Shown: positions 1 through 7,811 of the stretch, in pieces
Position numbering within the stretch: position 1 is the first letter of the stretch
Layout: every line of letters starts with the position of its first letter
DNA from: Nitrososphaerota archaeon
Lineage (GTDB): Archaea > Thermoproteota > Nitrososphaeria > Conexivisphaerales > UBA164
NCBI GenBank assembly: GCA_029786595.1
Contig: JAFLXO010000008.1
Location: 1-36,408, forward strand
Direction: 5' to 3'
DNA length: 36,408 bases
Notes under the pieces: model-generated
Databases searched by the model: none
What the model was told of the DNA's origin: nothing
The model's input: only the letters and a program-made list of their open reading frames with translations
Position numbers and translations under genes: made by a program

Positions 1-2
1 AC

Positions 3-470
3 ATAACCTGCGACATATCCAACCACCTGATAACAAGCGTGCAGGTAACAGATGAGCATGAATCTGACGGGAAAGAGTTCGGCAAGCTTGTTGACGGTGC
101 AAAGGATACTGTTGGAAAGGTAAGCAGGGTTTTTGGCGATTCGGCATACGATTCAAGGGCCATCTTCAATTACGCTGCAGGCGTAGGTCCCGAACCTGTT
201 ATCAAGCCAAGGATGAATTCCACAGGCAGGTCCAGAGGATCTTATGTAAGTGCGCAGACAGTGAGGGAGTTCCTATCGGACCCGCAGGCATGGAAGGAGA
301 AACACAGGTACGGCCAGAGGTGGCAGGTAGAGACTGTGTTTTCCTCTTTAAAGAGGATGCTGGGGGAATACTTCACATCAGTGCTAAATATTGGAATATA
401 CAATGAAATCATGTCCAAGGTGTTCACGTATAACATCGTGGAGGCCAACAGAAATGCGTGCAAGTTGTAG
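3..470 (+). CDS. IS4/IS5-type DDE transposase, C-terminal part (5' end outside window)
   Basis: C-terminal half of a DDE transposase that cuts and joins DNA at the ends of its own insertion sequence. The frame is open from base 3, upstream of the GTG used by the ORF track, so the gene enters from outside the window. 'VFGDSAYDS' carries the second catalytic Asp. 'YGQRWQVETVFSSLK' fits the IS4-type signature Y-(2)-R-(3)-E-(6)-K and carries the catalytic Glu. The reading frame is intact to its stop codon. No partner gene is visible. Whether the upstream half is intact cannot be judged. Family assignment to DDE_Tnp_1 is secure; the exact IS name is not. Confidence 0.85.
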   Translation: MTCDISNHLITSVQVTDEHESDGKEFGKLVDGAKDTVGKVSRVFGDSAYDSRAIFNYAAGVGPEPVIKPRMNSTGRSRGSYVSAQTVREFLSDPQAWKEKHRYGQRWQVETVFSSLKRMLGEYFTSVLNIGIYNEIMSKVFTYNIVEANRNACKL

Positions 471-478
471 GGAACAGA

Positions 479-496
479 CGCTAAAGATCGTTAGCG
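479..496. repeat. Small inverted repeat after the transposase
   Basis: CGCTAA and TTAGCG form a 6-bp stem with a 6-nt loop just after the transposase stop. It lies where the right end of the insertion sequence would be expected. The left terminal repeat is outside the window, so it cannot be confirmed as the element boundary. Confidence 0.3.
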
Positions 497-552
497 GACC
501 TCTTTGATGCAATAAAACGGAAGACTCAATTTATGCAACAAAGGAGGATATA

Positions 553-566
553 GAAAATATTTATTA
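553..566 (+). promoter_or_regulatory. TATA box of nitroreductase gene
   Basis: The A/T-only stretch in 'gaaaatatttatta' is centred about 27 nt before the ATG at 589. That spacing predicts a transcript starting at or very near the start codon (leaderless), as is common in Thermoplasmatales. Confidence 0.5.
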
Positions 567-588
567 AGAATCAAGTCCAATCTATATT

Positions 589-1101
589 ATGGATACATTA
601 GAAGTTATAAAGGGAAAGATAGAAGTAAGAGAGTTCTCTGATGCAGAAATTCCATTTGAAGACCAAATCAAGGTGCTCGAAGCTGGCAGGTTTGCAGCTA
701 GCGCCTATAACAAACAGGAATGGCGGTTCATTCTTATAAATGATAAGGGCCTATTGAAAAAGGTCGGCGACCTAGCACCAACAGGTCCATACATATCTAC
801 CGCAGCTTTTGCAATAGCCGTCTATCTCGACAAAGACGTGTCACTTGCCACGATTGATGGTACTAGAGCAGTTCAGAATATGATGCTTGCAGGATGGTAC
901 CTGGGCTTGGGTTCGTGCTGGGTTGATGGCCTGAAGAGGGATGATATCTCTAAGTTGTTAGGGGCGCCGGACAGCATGCGTTTATTCACAGTGATTCCTT
1001 TCGGAAAACCGAAGAAGAAGCTTCTAGGCAAGAAAACTAGGAAACCACTAGAAGAAATAGCGTACGTTAACAGATTTGGGAATAAATTAGGGGCATACTA
1101 G
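589..1101 (+). CDS. Nitroreductase family FMN protein
   Basis: Small flavin oxidoreductase of the nitroreductase fold (170 aa; family usually 160-220). These FMN enzymes use NAD(P)H to reduce nitro compounds, quinones or other acceptors; the substrate cannot be told here. The N-terminal 'IEVREFSD' matches the family's R-x-F flavin phosphate motif. 'AGRFAASAYNKQEWRFI' matches the A-P-S-x-x-N-x-Q-P-W-x-F segment, with Ala-Tyr replacing the usual Pro/Ser. 'LAGWYLGLGSCWVDG' is the conserved helix over the isoalloxazine ring. It is transcribed from its own TATA box and converges on the FAH-family gene with 22 bp between them. A second member of the family lies at 2439. Confidence 0.85.
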   Translation: MDTLEVIKGKIEVREFSDAEIPFEDQIKVLEAGRFAASAYNKQEWRFILINDKGLLKKVGDLAPTGPYISTAAFAIAVYLDKDVSLATIDGTRAVQNMMLAGWYLGLGSCWVDGLKRDDISKLLGAPDSMRLFTVIPFGKPKKKLLGKKTRKPLEEIAYVNRFGNKLGAY

Positions 1102-1123
1102 CCCCGCCTATTTTTATCCCGGC

Positions 1124-1945
1124 TTAGCAGGTAAGTGGCTTGGATTTCGTATTGAAGGTGCGGATCTTATTTTCAATATACCCCAATTCGTCAATTTCAA
1201 CCCTTACAACATCACCATCCTTCATAAATGACCTTGGAACACTAAAATACCCTGATCCGGCTGGGGTCCCCGTCATAATAAGGTCACCTGGCTCCAACGT
1301 CATTATATAGCTGATTTCTGATACGATTGTCGGGACATCAAGGATCATCTCGCTTGTTTTGCTATCCTGTTTTAACTGACCATTAACCCAAGTACGTAGC
1401 CTGAGGTTCGAAGCATCACCTACCTCATCGACCGATACTATCCAGGGACCAACTGGCGCAAAGCTATCGAGACCCTTTCCACGAGTCCATTGATAGTCTC
1501 CAAACTGAAGCTCTCGAGCAGATAGGTCATTGACTATGCAGTACCCCATTATGTAATTTAGTGCGTCAGTTGGTTCTATAAACTTCCCCTTTTTACCCAT
1601 AACTATTCCTAGTTCTCCTTCAAAATCAACGTCCTTAACAAAATCGGGAACAGGAATATCATCAAAAGGCCCAGCTATGGCAGAATACGGTTTCAGAAAT
1701 ATGGTCATCCTGTTATACTTCCTGTTTCTTTTTCGGTGGGTTTTGTAATTATAGCCCAACCCTATAACCTTTGGCCTTTCAGGCAATGGAGCAAGAAAGT
1801 TTAGGCTATTCAATGGAACTCCTTTTCCCTTAAGAGGCAACGCATTAAGTAATGAGTTAAAATCTGAAGCAACCGGTATCACACTTTCGTCATATGATAC
1901 GCCCCAAATGGCTTGGCCATCCATCGTGAACTTGACCAATCTCAT
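1124..1945 (-). CDS. Fumarylacetoacetate hydrolase (FAH) family protein
   Basis: Metal-dependent enzyme of the FAH fold (273 aa). Members hydrolyse acylpyruvates or fumarylacetoacetate, isomerise or decarboxylate 2-oxo-diacids, or act on sugar-derived 2-keto-3-deoxy acids. The metal ligands are visible as the two Glu of 'DFEGELGIVMGKKGKFI' and an Asp in 'GYCIVNDLSARELQ'. The 'GKGLDSFAPVGPWIV' and 'IMTGTPAGSGYF' segments are the standard substrate and C-terminal motifs. The N-terminal 100 residues form the usual small lid domain ('FLAPLPERPKVIGLGYNY'). No aromatic degradation genes are nearby, so a role in central or sugar-acid metabolism is as likely. Substrate unassigned. Confidence 0.88.
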   Translation of the reverse strand: MRLVKFTMDGQAIWGVSYDESVIPVASDFNSLLNALPLKGKGVPLNSLNFLAPLPERPKVIGLGYNYKTHRKRNRKYNRMTIFLKPYSAIAGPFDDIPVPDFVKDVDFEGELGIVMGKKGKFIEPTDALNYIMGYCIVNDLSARELQFGDYQWTRGKGLDSFAPVGPWIVSVDEVGDASNLRLRTWVNGQLKQDSKTSEMILDVPTIVSEISYIMTLEPGDLIMTGTPAGSGYFSVPRSFMKDGDVVRVEIDELGYIENKIRTFNTKSKPLTC

Positions 1946-2438
1946 GATAGGGGTTTATAAAATGAGCTATTAAGACTTCGCGATAAAACTAATAACCTAT
2001 GAGGAATTATTGGGTGTATACCAAAATGTCGACGATTTAGATGAGAAAGTATTTACAAGTCATAATATCCCCTTCATCACCCAAAAAATGGGCGGTGAGC
2101 ATTTCTTTTGTCTTTATCCTACCGCTGAACACACCAATCGGTCTCTTCAGCTTTTAATAGCGCGCTAGTATGCGATTTCGTCAGGTCACCAATTAAGTTA
2201 AATGACTACCTACGGCTTAGATTCGCTGTGTCACGGATATCCGCCAGCTGGTCAACTTCTCCTTACACCGCATCATACGCCCAACTTCCACTCACCTAGC
2301 GCGCAGCCCATAACATATAGCAAGCTAGGAGCAAGTTTATTTAAGTAGCTGACGCAATTAAAAAGGAACAATCACCATATAAGATAATAATTTTCACATT
2401 TATAAAGGAATAATAAGAGGCTAACAAAAAGGTAAACC
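1946..2438. other. Long intergenic gap with palindrome-rich segment
   Basis: No convincing intact gene occupies this 493-bp gap. Its centre (about 2090-2310) is richer in G+C and in palindromes than its surroundings. GCGCGCTAG at 2160-2168 is the exact inverse of CTAGCGCGC at 2296-2304. CGGATATCCG (2234-2243) and CCAGCTGG (2244-2251) lie between them. On the minus strand, broken stretches such as 'LKRPIGVFSGRIKTKEMLTA' can be read between stops. It may be a structured RNA, a small mobile-element remnant or a decayed gene. The 3' part (about 2340-2438) is A/T-rich and carries the promoter of the next gene. Confidence 0.45.
2160..2304. repeat. 9-bp inverted repeat bounding a palindrome-rich 145-bp segment
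   Basis: The two 9-bp arms are perfect inverses, separated by 127 bp, with two internal perfect palindromes of 10 and 8 bp. A further 5-bp pairing (ATGCG at 2170, CGCAT at 2269) would extend the closing stem after an internal loop. No flanking target-site duplication is obvious. It could be a MITE-like remnant or a folded RNA. Confidence 0.35.
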
Positions 2439-3011
2439 ATGGACTTAATCCAGGCTATAATGGGAAGGCGAAGCATCAGATCATTTTCAAACTCCCGCGT
2501 CCCCATTAGCATAATTGAGCAGTTGCTGGGATGCGCTACAGCGGCGCCAAATCCTCACAATAGCAGACCTTGGCATTTTATAGCTATAGATGATGAAGGA
2601 ATGAAAGAGCGCTTGGCATCATCCCTCGTTAACAGTTATAGGGAAAGCGGCCAGGAAGATAAAGCAATTCTTGAATCGGCTCGTTTAAAGACCATTGCTC
2701 CCCCCCTAACCATCATAGGATGTGTAGACAAAAGGATGCTAAAAAAGGATACTGATTTAGAATACATGATGGCCACCCAAGGTCTAGCCGCTGCTGCCGA
2801 AAACATTTTATTGGCGGCAACGGCGCTGGGGTTATGCGGATACTGGAGGGCAGCCCCTCTTACCTGTATGCCAGCGGTAAGAAATGCATTGGCTATACCT
2901 GACTATGTGGATCCCCAATGGATGCTTCATATAGGGTTTGCAGGAGAGGCTTCAAAGAAGGCCAGAGTCAACGAGCCAAAAGAAAATGCAATCCATTACA
3001 ACGGTTGGTAA
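2439..3011 (+). CDS. Nitroreductase family FMN protein (F420 ligase C-domain-like)
   Basis: FMN-dependent oxidoreductase of the nitroreductase superfamily, 190 aa. 'MGRRSIRSFSNSRVP' is the classical R-R-S-x-R-x-F flavin motif. 'AAPNPHNSRPWHFIAI' is the conserved A-P-N/S-x-x-N-x-Q/R-P-W-x-F segment. 'AAAENILLAATALGLCGYW' packs over the flavin. The layout resembles stand-alone proteins related to the C-terminal domain of FbiB and to dehydropsilocin-like or BluB-like reductases; which of these is unclear. It is more canonical than the copy at 589, so the two are old paralogues and not a recent duplication. An upstream 'catttataaagg' about 35 nt before the ATG is the probable TATA box, and 'aaaaagg' may act as a weak ribosome site. 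The MFS gene starts 44 bp downstream. Confidence 0.87.
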   Translation: MDLIQAIMGRRSIRSFSNSRVPISIIEQLLGCATAAPNPHNSRPWHFIAIDDEGMKERLASSLVNSYRESGQEDKAILESARLKTIAPPLTIIGCVDKRMLKKDTDLEYMMATQGLAAAAENILLAATALGLCGYWRAAPLTCMPAVRNALAIPDYVDPQWMLHIGFAGEASKKARVNEPKENAIHYNGW

Positions 3012-3055
3012 AATAAGGAGTCTTAATTTGTTAATATCTTAGGTGTATCTATAAT

Positions 3056-4246
3056 ATGAAAAAAAGCGATTCTATCACATTTATTTCCTTCGCACTTGGA
3101 TTAATGATCGCATCATTCAGTTTTAGTTTGGCTCCCCTTATATCTACATGGTATAGGTTACCGCTTTTCCTGGTCACCTTACTGGTTGCGTGGGGGGCTA
3201 TATGGCAGACTACGGGCTCTCTTTTAAGCGGAAGGATATCGGATAAGTTTGGAAGAAGGGGTTCGTACCGGTTCGACATCATATCTATGCTGATAGGCAT
3301 AACGGTATTTATAATTTCACGCGATGTAGATCTAGCGCTCCTGGGTCTAGCCTTTATTCTAGTGGGCACAGGCGGTGAATACTCAGCGATTTCAGCTGCC
3401 ACACATGAAATGTTCTCTTCAAGATTTCGCGGAACAGCTATGCTGCTTGAGCTCGATTTCGTTAACATCGGAGGTACACTTTCTGCGCTTACGCTGATAT
3501 TGTTGGTGGGGGCGTCCATAGTGTTTCAACGCCTTATCATATCTGTATTCATACTCGCCGTTGTAGCATTTATAGTGGTAAGCCGATTGCGAGTCAGTGA
3601 ATCCGGCCTATGGGTTATGGCTAGGGAAAGCAAATCTGAACTTAGTGGTCCTACCATAAGGTATAGGTTATTCACCGCCATTGCCATAGGTATTTCTGAG
3701 GCGCTTGGATTCAACCTCATAGTTTATGGGCTTGGGCCATACTATTTCCCTGGGCTTACTTTGTGGATAATCTTCATTGGTAATTTAACTGAGGCCGTAG
3801 TGGGATTGACGGGCTTCTTTTTGGATAGATTCTCCAGGAAGCTTTTCCTGATGCTAGGGACTGGCGGATCCCTTTTTATTTTCGTCGTGATGTTTCTGAC
3901 CAGCAACGTATGGATTTCAGACCCTGAACTATTTTGGGTGCCCTTTATAATATATAATGGATTCATAGCTGTGATCTTCATGACTACATATACGTTTAAC
4001 GGAGAACTCTGGCCCACCAAGAAACGGGGTTCATATACCTCCATAGTTAATTCCACTGTCTGGGCCTCCCTAATACCAGCGGAGTTGATCCTTCCATATT
4101 TCTCAAGGTCTATATATATGATTGTTATCGCGGCGGGGTGGGTTATCGGATTCTCTTCGGCACTAGTCTGGAATAAGCGAGGCATAGAAACTGCAGGCAG
4201 AAAGGGCGCATTAGAGGCCTCTGGTGAAAAGTTTAAATCCTCTTAA
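3056..4246 (+). CDS. MFS transporter
   Basis: Cytoplasmic-membrane secondary transporter of the major facilitator superfamily, 396 aa with about 12 hydrophobic segments. The loop 2-3 signature is 'GRISDKFGRRGSY', a good match to G-x-L-x-D-R-x-G-R-R. The second half carries a degenerate repeat, 'GFFLDRFSRKLF'. 'GGEYSAISAATHEMF' in the fourth or fifth helix resembles the sugar/metabolite:H+ symporter branch, where the G-E-x-x pattern and a following helper Arg are usual. Substrate is not predictable; organic acids or sugars would fit. Its stop overlaps the stop of the convergent adenosyltransferase gene by 4 bp. A possible TATA element 'gttaatatctta' lies about 20 nt upstream of the start. Confidence 0.85.
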   Translation: MKKSDSITFISFALGLMIASFSFSLAPLISTWYRLPLFLVTLLVAWGAIWQTTGSLLSGRISDKFGRRGSYRFDIISMLIGITVFIISRDVDLALLGLAFILVGTGGEYSAISAATHEMFSSRFRGTAMLLELDFVNIGGTLSALTLILLVGASIVFQRLIISVFILAVVAFIVVSRLRVSESGLWVMARESKSELSGPTIRYRLFTAIAIGISEALGFNLIVYGLGPYYFPGLTLWIIFIGNLTEAVVGLTGFFLDRFSRKLFLMLGTGGSLFIFVVMFLTSNVWISDPELFWVPFIIYNGFIAVIFMTTYTFNGELWPTKKRGSYTSIVNSTVWASLIPAELILPYFSRSIYMIVIAAGWVIGFSSALVWNKRGIETAGRKGALEASGEKFKSS

Positions 4247-4791
4247 AAGTCGATGCCGAGCTTCGCAAGATACCCAAGATCATAAATATGTTTAACCTTC
4301 TTCATTTCGGTTACAATATCGGAGATTTCTATGATCTCGGGATAGGCTCTCACGCCTGTAAGCACTATGCTTGTTCTCTCATTTTTGGCCTTCAGTAAAT
4401 CCATTACCTGCTCCACCTTGATCAAATTCCAATCAATAGCATTAAGCAGTTCATCGAGGATTACTACATAGTAGTCGCCAGATGACGCGAGTCGCTTGGC
4501 AAACGCTAGGGCCTCCACTGCAGCCGAAACGTGCTCATCCCTATCACGTCTATCGTTCATTATTCCTACGAAACCTATGCCCTTCAAATAGACTTCCATA
4601 TACGGGGAGAGCATTTTCGTAGCTCGAACTTCACCAGAATGTGAGTTTGATTTGATGAATTGAACCACGCCGACCTTAAAATGATGCCCAGCCGCGCGCA
4701 TGCCTAATCCGAACGCAGCTTCTGTCTTGCCCTTCCCATCACCATAGTAAACTATGATAAGGCCTCTCCTTATTGATTTCTTGTTCTGCAT
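4243..4791 (-). CDS. cobO: Corrinoid (cob(I)alamin) adenosyltransferase, CobA/CobO/BtuR type
   Basis: Transfers the 5'-deoxyadenosyl group of ATP to cobalt(I) corrinoids, a late step of coenzyme B12 synthesis or salvage; cytoplasmic. The P-loop is 'YYGDGKGKTEAAFGLGMRAAG', the hallmark G-x-G-K-G-K-T of this family, with Glu where the second Thr/Ser usually stands. 'VVQFIKS' follows, and 'VVILDELLNAIDW' is the Walker B-like strand. The C-terminus 'VTEMKKVKHIYDLGYLAKLGIDF' matches the family's T-E-M-x-x-x-K-H-x-x-x-x-G-x-x-A-x-x-G-I-D-F. Length (182 aa) is normal. No other B12 genes are in the window. It is convergent with the MFS gene and probably transcribed alone. Confidence 0.93.
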   Translation of the reverse strand: MQNKKSIRRGLIIVYYGDGKGKTEAAFGLGMRAAGHHFKVGVVQFIKSNSHSGEVRATKMLSPYMEVYLKGIGFVGIMNDRRDRDEHVSAAVEALAFAKRLASSGDYYVVILDELLNAIDWNLIKVEQVMDLLKAKNERTSIVLTGVRAYPEIIEISDIVTEMKKVKHIYDLGYLAKLGIDF

Positions 4792-4853
4792 TAATTTTTA
4801 TATAATATCGCCTTAAATAAATCTTCATAGCTAAATACCACATTTAATACGAT

Positions 4854-5441
4854 CTATAGCATTAACAACCAGATGATTACACCTATTATGCTTCCAAGTG
4901 CAACATATCCAGCCAATGGCAACCCATAGCTTTCCTCTACTATAGATTGCGGGTTTTCCCACTTTGCAAGCGTTTCGTAAGCTGATTCAGGTGGTCCATT
5001 TAACTTCACTCCATCTATGCTTTCGGGTATCCAGCAATTTTCTCGCCTAGCCTGCTCGACGCTAACACTTTTCTTGAACTTCCACCCCTGTACTAGGCCC
5101 AGATATACCATATGGGCCAGAGTAACGGCCGCCATAGAAATGGCGATATAGGGCATTGCGTAGATCATTGTGGAAATCAACGGAATGGTCATCACGTCCC
5201 CCTGAGCGATCATACCGTATCTATATAGTATATATCCGATGGCCAACAGAACTATCAGCATCAAAGTGCCAATGCTAGCCAACCGATAATTGTAGAAAGC
5301 AAGTATAAATAATCCAACGGCCGGAAAACTAAGGACAAGATCGCTTACTTCCCTTTTAGAAAAATCCTGGTACGATATTATCGCCATGCCAGCACAGATT
5401 ATAGTGATGCTCAGCAGCAACAGGGGGGTATCGGGCACCAT
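4854..5441 (-). CDS. A24 family prepilin/preflagellin peptidase
   Basis: Integral-membrane aspartyl protease that would remove class III signal peptides from archaeal pilins or archaellins. There are about five or six hydrophobic segments in 195 aa. The first active-site Asp is in 'DFSKREVSD' (around residue 26), matching the D-x-x-x-R-x-I-P/S-D pattern. The second is in 'AQGDVMTIPLIS', at the place of the family's G-x-G-D/G-A-D motif. A soluble loop of about 65 residues between the fourth and last helices is longer than in typical PibD or FlaK. 'YGLPLAGYV' before the last helix resembles the conserved C-terminal Pro motif. No pilin or archaellum genes are nearby. Could be a general membrane A24 peptidase. 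Confidence 0.75.
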   Translation of the reverse strand: MVPDTPLLLLSITIICAGMAIISYQDFSKREVSDLVLSFPAVGLFILAFYNYRLASIGTLMLIVLLAIGYILYRYGMIAQGDVMTIPLISTMIYAMPYIAISMAAVTLAHMVYLGLVQGWKFKKSVSVEQARRENCWIPESIDGVKLNGPPESAYETLAKWENPQSIVEESYGLPLAGYVALGSIIGVIIWLLML

Positions 5442-5544
5442 GATAAGGCTAGTTTATGCAAGCAAGTTAAAAGGATTTCTTCAATCCAGTTCATTAGGTC
5501 ATTCAAAACTTTTTTATGTATCAATATTGATATATAGGAATCAT

Positions 5545-6366
5545 TTGAAAATAGCAGCGCACCTTAATTTTATCAGGGACGGACTTATGAAGGTTCATGA
5601 AGAAATTTACAGGCCAGAAAATATTTACAGGTGGAATGACCCTGCGGGCAGGGCATATTATGGCGACGAAAGCGTTTACATAGACAGGGTGGCCGATAGG
5701 ACCTTAATGAAGCTAGTCAAGGAAAGATACGACAGATACACCTACATAAGTGAAGAGAGTGGAATAGAAGTAGCCGGAAATAATGGGTTCCATATACTGG
5801 TCGATCCCATAGACGGTTCAACTAACGCAAGAAGGGGGGTTCCCCTCTTCGCTACTACCATAGCGGTGGCTTCGGGCAACCGATATCAGGATATATTTGC
5901 TGCTGGATTGATGTATCATACTACCGGCGACCTAATATGGGGATATAAGGCAAACGCATTCTTCAACTGGAGGAAGATTAAGTTCCGCGATGATTCAAAT
6001 GTGCACATGACCATGATAGGGTTCACAGCAAATATGAGAGGTGGCAGGGTGGAGCTGTTCAAGCTCATTCAGGAGGTGGGTTATCCTCGCATTTTCGGGG
6101 CTACGGCCGTAGAAATAGCTTTGATTCTTAATCAATCCATGGATGCCTACGTATCTTATCCTGTGGGCACTAGGCCATTTGACTTCATGCCATCCTTATT
6201 TCTGGTTCAGCAGGCAGGTGGCAAGGCCATCAGCCTTTCTAAATACCCCATTTCTGACATTCCGCTGGATGCAATGGGGAGATTCCCTCTTATTGTTGCA
6301 CTAAATCTGGCAACGCTGAACAGATTGTTAGACATTCTAAAGGTGAAAGGGAAACCAGGCTTCTAG
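5545..6366 (+). CDS. Inositol monophosphatase family protein (IMPase/archaeal FBPase-like)
   Basis: Mg-dependent sugar phosphatase; archaeal homologues dephosphorylate myo-inositol-1-phosphate and often fructose-1,6-bisphosphate. Motif A is 'VDPIDGSTNARRGVP' and the preceding metal Glu pair is in 'YISEESG'. Motif B is 'RPFDFMPSLFLVQQAGGK', with Phe where W-D-x-A-A-G usually begins but with the Asp kept. The ORF track opens at 5386 inside the divergent peptidase gene. I prefer the TTG at 5545: it gives 273 aa, fits the N-terminal helix of relatives such as MJ0109, and sits about 30 nt after 'cttttttatgt', a TATA-like box. The ATG at 5587 (259 aa) would cut into that helix. The 3' end overlaps the convergent Trm112-like gene by 30 bp. 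Confidence 0.85.
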   Translation: MKIAAHLNFIRDGLMKVHEEIYRPENIYRWNDPAGRAYYGDESVYIDRVADRTLMKLVKERYDRYTYISEESGIEVAGNNGFHILVDPIDGSTNARRGVPLFATTIAVASGNRYQDIFAAGLMYHTTGDLIWGYKANAFFNWRKIKFRDDSNVHMTMIGFTANMRGGRVELFKLIQEVGYPRIFGATAVEIALILNQSMDAYVSYPVGTRPFDFMPSLFLVQQAGGKAISLSKYPISDIPLDAMGRFPLIVALNLATLNRLLDILKVKGKPGF

Positions 6367-6708
6367 TATATCATTATCGATCTCCGACCTGTGCTTTAAA
6401 AGGAAGTTTACATCGCTATCCTTATCCCTTAGATGATCCGGGAGCAAAATGGGCAATGAGTCGGTTATTTTGTACCACCTCCTGCAGGCGTGGCAGAGAA
6501 GAATGCCCTCAATTACATCGGTAGCCGTACATGAGTCACATTCATACACCAAGGCATCATCTATCATGCCTTTTTTATACCCACAGTAGTATTCGCAGCG
6601 TGCTACCGGGGTTCCAGTTCGAACATATTCAATCTTGAAAGTGATAAGGCTCAAAGGGAAGCTTTTGCAAATGGGGCATGCAAGGACGTCCATTAACCGA
6701 TAAAGCAA
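6337..6708 (-). CDS. Trm112-like zinc-binding protein
   Basis: Small protein (123 aa) of the Trm112 family. In archaea and eukaryotes Trm112 is the activating partner of several tRNA, rRNA and protein methyltransferases; related YcaR-like bacterial proteins exist. The N-terminus 'LMDVLACPICKSFPL' and the late 'ILLCHACRRWYKITDSLPIL' are the two conserved halves (L-x-x-x-x-C-P-x-C and C-x-x-C-x-R-x-Y-x-I-x-x-x-I-P). A Cys-rich insert between them (residues about 38-62, 'CEYYCGY' and 'CDSCTA') may hold extra zinc. No methyltransferase is adjacent. Its coding end runs 30 bp into the end of the phosphatase gene on the other strand. Confidence 0.78.
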   Translation of the reverse strand: MLYRLMDVLACPICKSFPLSLITFKIEYVRTGTPVARCEYYCGYKKGMIDDALVYECDSCTATDVIEGILLCHACRRWYKITDSLPILLPDHLRDKDSDVNFLLKHRSEIDNDILEAWFPFHL

Positions 6709-6861
6709 AATTCAACCGATGATGGATCACGTGCAACCTATTTAACAATTGCCCTCTTTTGCGGGAAATGCTACCGCCCAAAGATCAATATCTCTTATGC
6801 TTCTTGCCCTATTGTGGTGTTTAAGGTAGGAGCAAAGGGGTCCAGTTTATAAGGATAAAAC

Positions 6862-6870
6862 ACTTATATC
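6862..6870 (+). promoter_or_regulatory. TATA-like box of the tyrA-ROK-GPN operon
   Basis: 'acttatatc' is centred about 34 nt before the ATG at 6900. It is the best promoter candidate in this 190-bp gap and would give a very short leader. Confidence 0.4.
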
Positions 6871-6899
6871 TATGACGCACTTCATTAAAGGCGAGCCTG

Positions 6900-7805
6900 A
6901 TGATAACAATGAATGAAATTAGCAAGCCTAGAACAGGTAAAAAAAGGGCGTTGCTCATAATTGGGGCTGGTAATATGGGGAAGTGGTTCGCCAACTATTT
7001 TAAGGATAAGTTTGACGTCTACATCAATGATATAGATCAAAAGAAGTTATCATCTTTAAATGCGATAAAGGGGGTCCAACCTGTAAAGAGTTATGAAAAA
7101 AATATACAGCAATTTGAAATAGTAATTAATGCCGTCAGCCTCAGTTCGGCCGAACGAGTGCTTAGAGGGATAAAGGAAAACGGTTTTGCAGGAACAGTTA
7201 TTGATATTTCAACCTTGAAAATATCGGTAAACGACATCTTAAGGTCAATAGAAGGGGCAATTTCTATACATCCCTTCTTTGGGCCAGGGGCTAACTCGAT
7301 CAACGGTAAGACAATCGCTCTTACGCCTCTTGTCGATAAGGATAAAGAATTAAAAACCGCTAGGAAGCTTTTTCCAAAGGCGAAGGTCTTTCCAATGAAT
7401 GAAAAAGTTCATGATCGTCTGGTCTGCTACTCAATAGAACTGCCTCAACTTCTATCATTGATTGCGATCGATGTTCTTTCTGGGGATATGGCGGATATAG
7501 CTAACATAGAAGGAACGAGCTATAAAGCATTGAAAATGCTTATTGCGACTTCACTGTACGGATCAGAAAGGCTTGCAAGAGATATAATTATATCGAATGT
7601 TTATACCGATCAACTATTGGCCAAGCTGGCAAATGCTATAGCCAAAGTTAAGGTTGTATCCATAAAAGAAGTACTGGAGAAAACGGCCTCTTTCAAGCAG
7701 GACTATGGGGAATTTTATTCCTTGCTGGAGGAAGGGCAGCCCAAAACCGGTTTAAAAAGACATGGAGAAGGCTATACTACTGACACTCATGAAAATAAAC
7801 GTTAA
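6900..7805 (+). CDS. tyrA: Prephenate dehydrogenase-like protein (TyrA)
   Basis: NAD(P)-dependent oxidative decarboxylation of prephenate (or arogenate) in tyrosine synthesis; cytoplasmic. The Rossmann motif 'LIIGAGNMGKWFANYF' lies at about residues 19-34, with the acidic residue of 'YINDID' ending the second strand and favouring NAD. 'SIHPFFGPGANSINGK' matches the TyrA H-P-M-F-G-P substrate motif. The C-terminal half is helical ('IELPQLLSLIAIDVL'), as in the dimerisation domain. 301 aa is a single-domain TyrA with no fused chorismate mutase. An in-frame ATG at 6906 is an alternative start. The ROK kinase begins 6 bp after its stop, so co-transcription is very likely, although the functional link is not obvious. 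No other aromatic pathway genes are in the window. Confidence 0.85.
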   Translation: MITMNEISKPRTGKKRALLIIGAGNMGKWFANYFKDKFDVYINDIDQKKLSSLNAIKGVQPVKSYEKNIQQFEIVINAVSLSSAERVLRGIKENGFAGTVIDISTLKISVNDILRSIEGAISIHPFFGPGANSINGKTIALTPLVDKDKELKTARKLFPKAKVFPMNEKVHDRLVCYSIELPQLLSLIAIDVLSGDMADIANIEGTSYKALKMLIATSLYGSERLARDIIISNVYTDQLLAKLANAIAKVKVVSIKEVLEKTASFKQDYGEFYSLLEEGQPKTGLKRHGEGYTTDTHENKR

Positions 7806-7811
7806 ATATGG

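Noticed and set aside
3742-4185. 147-aa minus-strand ORF (and similar ones at 3049 and 3526)
   Set aside because: Antisense to the MFS transporter, with no motif or ribosome site. The transporter is convincing by hydrophobicity and signature loop.
5386-5544. N-terminal extension of the phosphatase ORF
   Set aside because: It would overlap the start of the divergent peptidase gene, has no homology-like content, and a TATA-like box lies inside it.
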